From assembly GCA_023145275.1 (NCBI GenBank), contig JAGLEB010000011.1:1-7229 (forward strand): DNA of 7,229 nt, in the 5' to 3' direction. The translations under genes were made by a program, and so were the position numbers. Origin of the DNA: Flavobacteriales bacterium (GTDB lineage Bacteria > Bacteroidota > Bacteroidia > Flavobacteriales > JADGDT01). The number at the start of each line of letters is the position of its first letter. Positions within the stretch are counted from its first letter, which is position 1. Below, piece after piece: positions 1 to 5,657 of the stretch. The notes below the pieces were generated by a model. That model was given only the letters and a program-made list of their open reading frames with translations, was not told the origin of the DNA and did not search any database.

Positions 1-152
1 AATTACTCTTCACTACTAATATCTATTCTCTAAATAATAAGCTATAATTAACAATAACCTTACAGCATTTTACAAGAAGCGAATGTCTGTATAAATAATT
101 CATAAGAATATAAACTCAATAATAATGAAACTTGTATGGTAATAGTTTTTTC

Positions 153-187
153 AATATTTTCATCAGAAAAGAAATGAAAAAATTTTG
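153..187 (+). promoter_or_regulatory. Candidate promoter with overlapping inverted repeat, upstream of the adenosyltransferase gene
   Basis: A weak Bacteroidota-type promoter can be drawn with TTTC at 158-161, an 18-bp spacer, and AAATTTTG at 180-187. Each box has one mismatch to the consensus TTTG / TAnnTTTG. It would put the transcript start near 194, about 30 nt before the ATG. The same stretch is covered by an inverted repeat: AATATTTTCAT (153-163), a 10-nt spacer, then ATGAAAAAATT (174-184), complementary except for one pair. Such an arrangement could be an operator, but this AT-rich sequence could also produce it by chance. No cobalamin riboswitch is visible. Confidence 0.33.
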
Positions 188-225
188 CACTGCGAGCTCC
201 ATGAAATCAATTAAAAAGAATACAG

Positions 226-774
226 ATGAAAATATATACAAAAACCGGAGATAAAGGTTACACCTCTTTATTTGGAGGTCAACGAGTAGAAAAACATCAT
301 GTTAGACTAGAAGCCTATGGTACACTTGACGAATTATTGTCATACATGGGATTAATACGTGATTTCACCAATCGTGATACAAAAGAATCAATTGTAAAAA
401 TTCAAAATACGCTTTTCAATATAGGATCACACCTAGCAACTCCAATTGATAATGATAAAGCAAAATCGAAACTTCCAGAAATAAGCCTTCAAGATGTTGA
501 GTTTTTAGAAATGGAAATGGACAGGATGGAAGAAAACATACCAGCTATGACAAATTTCGTTCTTCCTGGTGGCCATCCAAATGTTTCGCACTGCCATATT
601 GCAAGAACAATTTGTAGAAGGTGTGAAAGAAGAATTTCTTCATTAGCCGAAATTGAAGATATCGACTCTATTCCAAAAATATATGTCAACAGATTATCTG
701 ACTACTTATTCATGCTATCAAGACATTTAACTGTTGAGCTTAATGTTGAGGAAATTTTTTGGATTCCAAAATAA
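226..774 (+). CDS. Cob(I)yrinic acid a,c-diamide / cob(I)alamin adenosyltransferase, PduO type
   Basis: This cytoplasmic enzyme transfers the 5'-deoxyadenosyl group of ATP to the cobalt of reduced corrinoids, giving adenosylcobalamin for B12-dependent enzymes such as methylmalonyl-CoA mutase. The 182-residue protein has the normal length and all hallmarks of the PduO family. The N-terminal ATP-binding segment TKTGDKGYTSLFGGQRV lies at residues 5-21, AYGTLDEL at 30-37, the helix with ARTICRRCERR at 126-136, and VNRLSDYLFMLSR at 154-166. By family knowledge, D35, R127, R131, E134 and N155 match active-site and subunit-interface residues of the trimeric enzyme. The ATG start is secure because the family motif begins at residue 4. 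There is no Shine-Dalgarno sequence, only an A-rich leader, as usual in Bacteroidota. No other B12 genes are nearby, and 333 bp separate it from the next gene, so it is probably transcribed alone. Orthologues are variously named pduO, cobO or yvqK; I assign no symbol. Confidence 0.95.
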   Translation: MKIYTKTGDKGYTSLFGGQRVEKHHVRLEAYGTLDELLSYMGLIRDFTNRDTKESIVKIQNTLFNIGSHLATPIDNDKAKSKLPEISLQDVEFLEMEMDRMEENIPAMTNFVLPGGHPNVSHCHIARTICRRCERRISSLAEIEDIDSIPKIYVNRLSDYLFMLSRHLTVELNVEEIFWIPK

Positions 775-900
775 AACACCTCATAAAACTGAAGTAAATA
801 GATTAATATTTTTTGATTTTAGAACAAGGTACACACTACTGAATACTCTCTAAAATGATTACACAATTATACATCGAAGCAATAAAAATATGTAAATATT

Positions 901-1019
901 TAACTAAAAAATAGTATTATGAATATACCCTATTAGTATTATAGTGTGAAAAACTTAAGATTTACTACTTAAAATCACTATATAAATTGAGTATTTCAGG
1001 TAAATAAAAAATAGTATTA
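901..1019. repeat. 19-bp direct repeat, two copies 100 bp apart
   Basis: TAACTAAAAAATAGTATTA at 901-919 recurs as TAAATAAAAAATAGTATTA at 1001-1019, with one difference and an offset of exactly 100 bp. The shorter core AGTATTAT also occurs at 934-941. The downstream copy ends 19 bp before the -33 box of the next gene's promoter. Flanking bases do not match, so this is not the edge of a longer duplication. The function is unknown, and low complexity lowers its significance. Confidence 0.45.
941..981. other. Stem-loop with internal loop
   Basis: ATAGTG (941-946) pairs with CACTAT (976-981), extended by T940-A982. Inside it, TTAAG (955-959) pairs with CTTAA (968-972) around an 8-nt loop. The arms are AT-rich and separated by an unpaired interior, so stability would be modest. 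No T-run follows on either side, which argues against a terminator. It lies between the two copies of the 19-bp direct repeat. Confidence 0.3.
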
Positions 1020-1038
1020 CAGAAAATCTTTTTTTCTC

Positions 1039-1068
1039 TTTGATATTATCAATAAAAAATTACATTTG
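1039..1068 (+). promoter_or_regulatory. Bacteroidota-type promoter of the DUF2795 gene
   Basis: TTTG at 1039-1042 (-33 box) and TACATTTG at 1061-1068 (-7 box, full match to TAnnTTTG) are separated by 18 bp, close to the known spacing for the Bacteroidota primary sigma factor. Transcription should begin at about 1072-1076, leaving a leader of roughly 35 nt before the ATG at 1108. This is the best promoter in the window. Confidence 0.75.
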
Positions 1069-1107
1069 CACAAAAATATAAAAACATATATCAAATATAT
1101 ATAAGCT

Positions 1108-1329
1108 ATGTATTGGACTTTAGAATTAGCTTCCTACTTAAGTGATGCCCCTTGGCCAGCTTCAAAAGACGAACTTATAGATTACGCTATACGTACAGGA
1201 GCACCATTAGAAGTTGTAGAAAACCTACAATCTATTGAAGACGAAGAAGATAGTTACGAATCTATCGAAGAAATTTGGCCAGACTATCCCTCTGACGAAG
1301 ACTTTCTTTGGAATGAAGAAGAATATTAA
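1108..1329 (+). CDS. Small acidic DUF2795-type protein
   Basis: This 73-residue protein resembles the DUF2795 proteins found widely in Bacteroidota; its function is not known. Residues 1-41 form a compact segment (LASYLSDAPWPASKDELIDY, residues 7-26, then AIRTGAPLEVVENLQ, 27-41) that looks like a small helical domain. Residues 44-73 are extremely acidic, with 15 Asp/Glu among 30 residues, and end in NEEEY. The whole protein has 22 acidic residues against only K20 and R29 as lysine/arginine, so its net charge is about -20. There is no signal peptide, membrane segment or cysteine, so it is probably cytosolic. The start is supported by the strong promoter about 35 nt upstream and by an A-rich leader. 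It has its own promoter and is followed by secA after 274 bp. I recall this neighbourhood as common in Bacteroidales, which hints at, but does not prove, a link with SecA or the adenosyltransferase. Confidence 0.85.
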   Translation: MYWTLELASYLSDAPWPASKDELIDYAIRTGAPLEVVENLQSIEDEEDSYESIEEIWPDYPSDEDFLWNEEEY

Positions 1330-1477
1330 GAACTAACTTATTAAGATTATTGGTCTATTTGAATTATTTCCTAAATCATTAAAGATGCTATCAATAGTGT
1401 TTTTTTTGAGTTTTTTCTGTAAAGCAGGAAAAAGTTATATCTGATTTATAATTATACAAATAAATCAAACTTATATT

Positions 1478-1525
1478 AAGTGAGTTCACAGAGAAAGCAT
1501 AAATGCATATTCTGTGAACTTATTT
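1478..1525. promoter_or_regulatory. Strong hairpin in the gap before secA
   Basis: AAGTGAGTTCACAGA (1478-1492) pairs with TCTGTGAACTTATTT (1511-1525). The 15-bp stem has two G-T wobbles and a 10-bp perfect core. The 18-nt loop contains a further small GCA-TAAA-TGC pairing (1497-1506). It lies 148 nt after the DUF2795 stop and 78 nt before the secA start. The sequence after it is only moderately T-rich (TTATTTGGTGTTTAATAAAT), so it may be a weak terminator of the upstream gene or a leader structure of secA. I find no perfect TAnnTTTG promoter for secA; the nearest partial match, CTTATTTG at 1519-1526, overlaps the hairpin's 3' arm. Confidence 0.5.
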
Positions 1526-1603
1526 GGTGTTTAATAAATACTATATTCATTAAATACTAAATAATTTATTAAGTAGTTCTTTAACTAAGAAAAAGAAATT
1601 GAG

Positions 1604-4600
1604 ATGAGTATTTTAGATAAGGTTATGAAATTTTTATTAGGCGACAAATCGTCTAAAGACATAAAAATCATCATGCCTATTGTTGATAAAATTAGTCTTT
1701 TTGGAAGTGAAATGTCAAAACTATCGAATGATGGTTTGAGATTGAAAACTGAAGGATTCAAAAAGATGATAAGTGATGCTACTTCTACTCAAAATGAAGA
1801 AATAGCTAAGCTACGAGAACTTGCGAATGCTGATGGTGTTGATATTCACCAAAAAGAAGAATATTACACTAAAATTGATGATTTAGAAGACGAGGCATAC
1901 AAAATTTCTGAGAAAATCCTTGAAGATATTCTTCCAGAAGCTTTTGCTTTAATTAGAGAAACTTCTAAAAGATTTGCTGAGAATGATACAATAGAAGTTA
2001 CTGCTACTCAACTAGACAGAGAGCTATCATCAAAACATCAACATATCGAACTTATTGACGATAAAGCTATTTGGGCAAATGCATGGGATGCAAATGGCGA
2101 AATAGTGAAATGGGAAATGATTCACTACGATGTACAGATGATTGGTGGTGTTGTTCTACACGAAGGTAAAATTGCCGAGATGGCTACAGGTGAGGGTAAA
2201 ACTCTTGTTGCTACTCTTCCAGTATACCTTAACGCTCTTCCTGGAAAAGGTGTTCACGTTGTAACTGTAAACGATTACCTTGCAAAGCGTGATGCTGCAT
2301 GGATGGGACCAATTTTCGAATTTCACGGTTTGAGAATTGACTGTATTGATCATCACCAAGCAAACTCAGAAGAAAGACGTAATGCTTACAAGTCTGATAT
2401 TACCTATGGTACTAATAACGAATTTGGTTTCGATTACCTAAGAGATAATATGGCTCATACGCCTAACGACCTTGTTCAGCGTAAGCACAATTATGCAATT
2501 GTCGATGAGGTAGATTCGGTATTAGTAGATGACGCTAGAACTCCACTTATTATTAGTGGTCCAGTTCCTAAAGGCGACCTACATGAGTTTAATGAGCTTA
2601 AGCCAAAAATTGAAAAATTAGTTGCTACACAACGTCAATATCTTCAAAATATACTTTCTGATGCTAAACGATTGTATAAAGAAGGTCATGAAGATGCGGG
2701 ATTCAATTTATTCTCAGTTTATAGAGGTTTACCAAAAAACAAAGCTCTTATCAAGTTTTTGAGTGAGGAAGGTGTAAAAGCTTTACTTCAGAAAACTGAA
2801 AACTATTTCATTCAGGACAAGGAAAAAGAAATGTACATAGTTGATGATAATTTATATTTCTCTATTGATGAGAAAAATAATTCAATCAACTTAACTGATA
2901 AAGGTATTGATTTGCTCTCGGGCGATACGGAAGATGATTTCTTTATTATGCCAGATATTGGAATGGAGATTGCATCAATCGACAATTCTGATAATAACGA
3001 CGAAGAAAAATCTCGTATAAAGGATGAATTATTCCGCGATTACTCTATTAAAAGTGAGCGTATTCATTCCATGAATCAACTATTGAAAGCATACACATTA
3101 TTCGAGAAGGATGTTGAGTATGTAATCATGGATAATAAAATTAAGATTGTAGACGAGCAGACTGGACGTATTATGGACGGTCGTAGATACTCTGATGGAC
3201 TTCACCAAGCTCTTGAAGCTAAGGAAAATGTTTATATTGAGGCTGCAACACAAACTTTTGCTACAATTACACTTCAGAATTACTTCCGTATGTACCGCAA
3301 GCTTTCGGGTATGACAGGTACTGCTGTAACTGAAGCTGGTGAATTTTGGGATATCTACAAATTAGATGTTGTTGAAATTCCAACAAACAGACCTATAGTA
3401 AGAGACGATAGAGAGGATTTAGTTTTCAAAACTAAACGTGAAAAATACAACGCAGTAATTCAAGAAGTAACTAAATTATCTAAGGCAGGTAGACCTGTCT
3501 TAGTTGGTACAACTTCAGTTGAAATTTCTGAGTTATTAGGAAGATTACTTAAAGTAAATCACATACCTCACAATGTACTTAATGCAAAACTTCATAAGAA
3601 AGAAGCTGACATTGTAAAAGAAGCCGGACAGCCTGGAATTGTTACTATTGCAACTAACATGGCTGGTCGTGGTACCGATATTAAGCTTACGCCTGAAGCA
3701 AAAAAAGCAGGCGGACTTGCTATTGTAGGTACTGAACGTCACGATTCGCGTCGTGTTGACCGTCAGTTAAGAGGTCGTGCTGGTCGTCAAGGAGATCCAG
3801 GATCATCTCAATTCTACGTTTCTCTTGAAGATAACTTAATGCGTTTATTCGGTTCTGAAAGAATTGCAAAGTTAATGGACAGAATGGGCTTAGAAGATGG
3901 AGAAGTTATTCAACACTCTATGATTTCTAAATCTATTGAGCGTGCACAATCTAAAGTAGAGGAAAATAACTTTGGTATTCGTAAGCGTTTGCTAGAGTAT
4001 GATGATGTTATGAACTCACAGCGTTCTGTGATCTACAAACGTCGTCATAACGCTCTATTTGGTGATAGATTAGCGGTTGATATTGCTAATATGATTTATG
4101 ATACTTCTGACGAAATTTCTATTTCAAACAAAGAGCTTAATGACTTTAGTAATTTCAAGCTTGATTTAGCTAAGTTCTTAAGTATAGAATCACCTGTTAG
4201 CAAAGATGAGTTCGACTCTATGCAGGCCGATGATATATCTCAAAAGGTATATTCTGAAGCATACAAACACTACATTCGCAAATCTAAGCGTACTGCTGAA
4301 TCAGCTTACCCTGTGATAAAAGATGTATACGAAAATCAAGGAGATAAATATGTAAATATTGTTATTCCATTTACTGATGGTGTTAAGCAATTGCAGATAG
4401 TTACAAATTTAAAAGAAGCTTATGAAACTGAAGGAAAGCAGTTAAATAAAGACTTTGAGAAGAATATAACATTGTCTATTATCGATGAGTCGTGGAAAAC
4501 CCACCTTAGAGAAATGGACGAATTGAAGCAATCAGTTCAAAATGCTTCTTACGAGCAAAAAGATCCATTACTTATTTATAAGTTTGAATCTTATGAGTTG

Positions 4601-4966
4601 TTCAAATCTATGATTGATAAGGTAAATAAAGATGTAATATCATTTTTATTGAAAGGTAATCTTCCAGAAATGGAGAAACCATCTCAAAATATTCGCGAAG
4701 CAAAAGAACTTCCTAGAAGAAGAGAAAAGCTTCAAGAAAGTAAGGAGGACCTAAACGAATCTGGAAGAGAATCTCAAGCTAGTCAAGCACATCATACACA
4801 AGCACCACCGGTACAAGAAACATTTATTCGACAGGATAAAAAGATTGGACGAAACGATCGTGTTACAATAAAAAATGTAATGAATGGAGAGAGTAAATCT
4901 ATGAAATTCAAACAGGCACAAGTACTGATAAATAAAGGCCAGTGGGTTCTTGTTGACGAAGATTAA
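1604..4966 (+). CDS. secA: Protein translocase subunit SecA, Bacteroidota form
   Basis: SecA is the ATPase that binds preproteins and drives them through the SecYEG channel at the inner membrane. The visible order is as follows. The first nucleotide-binding domain has the Walker A motif MATGEGKT (193-200) and DEVDS (301-305). An enlarged preprotein-binding region lies at about 320-500. SGMTGTA is at 568-574. The second nucleotide-binding domain has TNMAGRGTDIKL (684-695) and QLRGRAGRQGD (721-731). The helical scaffold ends with IDESWKTHL (960-968) and a conserved YEQKDPLLIYKFE stretch. Residues about 1024-1080 are a charged, Gln/Ser-rich linker. At 1120 residues it is far longer than E. coli SecA (901), partly through insertions in the preprotein-binding region around 325-412. 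After GRND (1082-1085), the usual cysteine/histidine zinc motif is absent and a Lys-rich tail ending VLVDED follows. The ATG is supported by the family-like N-terminus and an A-rich leader (AAGAAAAAGAAATTGAG). The gene appears monocistronic, with its own terminator. Confidence 0.98.
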   Translation: MSILDKVMKFLLGDKSSKDIKIIMPIVDKISLFGSEMSKLSNDGLRLKTEGFKKMISDATSTQNEEIAKLRELANADGVDIHQKEEYYTKIDDLEDEAYKISEKILEDILPEAFALIRETSKRFAENDTIEVTATQLDRELSSKHQHIELIDDKAIWANAWDANGEIVKWEMIHYDVQMIGGVVLHEGKIAEMATGEGKTLVATLPVYLNALPGKGVHVVTVNDYLAKRDAAWMGPIFEFHGLRIDCIDHHQANSEERRNAYKSDITYGTNNEFGFDYLRDNMAHTPNDLVQRKHNYAIVDEVDSVLVDDARTPLIISGPVPKGDLHEFNELKPKIEKLVATQRQYLQNILSDAKRLYKEGHEDAGFNLFSVYRGLPKNKALIKFLSEEGVKALLQKTENYFIQDKEKEMYIVDDNLYFSIDEKNNSINLTDKGIDLLSGDTEDDFFIMPDIGMEIASIDNSDNNDEEKSRIKDELFRDYSIKSERIHSMNQLLKAYTLFEKDVEYVIMDNKIKIVDEQTGRIMDGRRYSDGLHQALEAKENVYIEAATQTFATITLQNYFRMYRKLSGMTGTAVTEAGEFWDIYKLDVVEIPTNRPIVRDDREDLVFKTKREKYNAVIQEVTKLSKAGRPVLVGTTSVEISELLGRLLKVNHIPHNVLNAKLHKKEADIVKEAGQPGIVTIATNMAGRGTDIKLTPEAKKAGGLAIVGTERHDSRRVDRQLRGRAGRQGDPGSSQFYVSLEDNLMRLFGSERIAKLMDRMGLEDGEVIQHSMISKSIERAQSKVEENNFGIRKRLLEYDDVMNSQRSVIYKRRHNALFGDRLAVDIANMIYDTSDEISISNKELNDFSNFKLDLAKFLSIESPVSKDEFDSMQADDISQKVYSEAYKHYIRKSKRTAESAYPVIKDVYENQGDKYVNIVIPFTDGVKQLQIVTNLKEAYETEGKQLNKDFEKNITLSIIDESWKTHLREMDELKQSVQNASYEQKDPLLIYKFESYELFKSMIDKVNKDVISFLLKGNLPEMEKPSQNIREAKELPRRREKLQESKEDLNESGRESQASQAHHTQAPPVQETFIRQDKKIGRNDRVTIKNVMNGESKSMKFKQAQVLINKGQWVLVDED

Positions 4967-5017
4967 ACATATATATTTAGTGTATGGTATTAAAGCTATA
5001 CTTTAAGTAAGAACTAG

Positions 5018-5053
5018 AAAGCTCTGTATTTAAAAAGATACAGAGCTTTTTTT
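5018..5053 (+). terminator. Rho-independent terminator of secA
   Basis: AAAGCTCTGTAT (5018-5029) and ATACAGAGCTTT (5038-5049) form a perfect 12-bp stem with an 8-nt loop (TTAAAAAG). The T-run at 5047-5053 runs out of the 3' arm. It starts 52 nt after the secA stop codon. A weaker stem (TTAAAG, 5-nt loop, CTTTAA, 4990-5006) precedes it. Confidence 0.9.
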
Positions 5054-5117
5054 ATATTCGCTATAATACTTGAGTAAATATATTCTATCTAAATTCTCAT
5101 GTTATTAGTATAAAAAA

Positions 5118-5165
5118 GGGCTAAGCAATAATCTCTCAATTATCAATCAGCCTCTATTTTTTTTT
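5118..5165. terminator. Possible second, two-way terminator
   Basis: GGCT (5119-5122) pairs with AGCC (5149-5152), with a possible G-T pair outside it. Inside, ATAAT pairs with ATTAT around CTCTCA. On the plus strand a run of nine Ts follows (5157-5165). On the minus strand, the same structure is followed by C and six Ts (complement of A5112-A5117). The location between convergent genes suits a two-way terminator. The GC stem is short, and the site is about 490 bp beyond the rocD stop codon. Confidence 0.35.
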
Positions 5166-5224
5166 GAGGTTTAAAGTAGCTATCTGTATACCATTTTTCA
5201 ACAATTATTACATTCTATTTGTTA

Positions 5225-5349
5225 TGTTAAGGCTGAAAGTCTTAATTTAAAAATTGGTCAATGGCAACGCCTTGACATTATATAGTATTGCATTTGCTAA
5301 CGGCCTGAAAGGGCAGGTTAAATCCTGAGAGATATTAATACCCATTGTA
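5225..5349. repeat. Hairpin repeat, copy 1 (REP-like)
   Basis: This 125-bp unit recurs at 5438-5561 with about six differences. It contains three stem-loops with 3-nt loops. The first is TTAAGGCT-GAA-AGTCTTAA (5227-5245, one G-T pair). The second has arms GTCAA(T)GGC and GCCTTGAC around AAC (5257-5276, one bulged T). The third is GGCCT-GAA-AGGGC (5302-5314, one mismatched pair). A conserved unstructured tail ends in TACCCATTGTA. The unit codes for nothing recognisable. It resembles dispersed palindromic elements with GCCCTGAAAGGGC-like cores that I recall from Bacteroidota genomes, so a REP-like element is inferred. Confidence 0.8.
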
Positions 5350-5353
5350 AGTA

Positions 5354-5366
5354 GCCACTATGTGGC
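5354..5366. repeat. Short perfect hairpin after repeat copy 1
   Basis: GCCAC-TAT-GTGGC is a perfect 5-bp stem with a 3-nt loop, placed 4 bases after the end of repeat copy 1. Its triloop design matches the three hairpins within the repeat, so it is probably a fourth module of the element. At the equivalent place after copy 2 a different, imperfect hairpin is found. Confidence 0.5.
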
Positions 5367-5437
5367 GAATACTTATCATTAAATATATAACACTATCTAC
5401 ATACCGTTTTTTATTAATTACGATCATAGACAGGTGC

Positions 5438-5561
5438 TGTTAAGGCTGAAAGTCTTAATTTAATATTGGTCAATGGCAACGCCTTGACATTATATAATGC
5501 TGCATTTGCTAACGCCCTGAAAGGGCAGGTTAAATCCTGAGAGATATTAATACCCATTGTA
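5438..5561. repeat. Hairpin repeat, copy 2 (REP-like)
   Basis: This is the second copy of the unit at 5225-5349, in the same orientation and offset by 212-213 bp; 88 bp of unrelated AT-rich sequence separate the two. Its hairpins are at 5440-5458, 5469-5488 and 5514-5526. The third is perfect here (GCCCT-GAA-AGGGC), so this copy may be closer to the ancestral form. Differences from copy 1 are one deleted base and substitutions mostly in the linkers. Five bases beyond it lies an imperfect hairpin, GCGCCT-TCA-GGGAGC (5566-5580). Confidence 0.8.
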
Positions 5562-5600
5562 CGTTGCGCCTTCAGGGAGCTAATAACCTGTATTTATAAT

Positions 5601-5619
5601 TACCATTAAATTCATGGTA
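5601..5619. terminator. Weak hairpin after rocD
   Basis: TACCAT (5601-5606) and ATGGTA (5614-5619) form a 6-bp stem with a 7-nt loop, 38 nt beyond the rocD stop on the minus strand. The minus-strand sequence after it is AT-rich but lacks a clear T-run, so it is a doubtful terminator. Confidence 0.25.
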
Positions 5620-5657
5620 GATATATTTTATATGAAACTATCTACTGACCTCTATAA

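Larger units (their letters stand above)
775..1107. other. 333-bp AT-rich intergenic region
   Basis: This gap lies between the adenosyltransferase and the small acidic protein. I see no convincing gene. The longest plausible small frame I noticed is 19 codons (855-914), without family resemblance. It holds a 19-bp direct repeat (901-919 and 1001-1019), a stem-loop at 941-981, and the promoter of the next gene at 1039-1068. There is no clear rho-independent terminator for the upstream gene; a TTTTTT run at about 811-816 has no GC-rich stem before it. Confidence 0.7.
4967..5657. other. 691-bp convergent intergenic region with repeats
   Basis: This is the gap between the ends of secA (plus) and rocD (minus). 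From left to right it contains the secA terminator, a possible two-way terminator at 5118-5165, two copies of a 125-bp hairpin repeat (5225-5349 and 5438-5561), and a short hairpin at 5601-5619 just after the rocD stop. I see no gene in it; the open frame starting at 5614 on the plus strand is a shadow of rocD. Convergent gaps are places where dispersed palindromic repeats tend to be tolerated. Confidence 0.8.

Noticed and set aside
1..225. Cobalamin riboswitch before the adenosyltransferase gene
   Set aside because: No B12-box-like GCCACTG core or the expected large fold can be seen; the leader is short and AT-rich.
489..689. 66-codon open frame on the minus strand
   Set aside because: It is antisense within the well-supported adenosyltransferase gene and has no recognisable features.
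855..914. 19-codon frame MITQLYIEAIKICKYLTKK in the gap after the adenosyltransferase
   Set aside because: It is short, without a promoter nearby or family match; frames of this size are expected by chance.
1411..1433. Hairpin TTTTTTCTG-TAAAG-CAGGAAAAA as a terminator
   Set aside because: It is mostly A-T pairs with no GC-rich stem, and the T-runs precede it on the plus strand; likely low-complexity pairing.
1330..1603. SecM-like arrest peptide gene controlling secA
   Set aside because: No open frame with a signal peptide and arrest motif is found upstream of secA; the DUF2795 protein has no signal sequence and its gene ends 274 bp before secA.
5225..5561. CRISPR array
   Set aside because: Only two copies exist, the unit is 125 bp long with multiple hairpins, and no cas genes are present.
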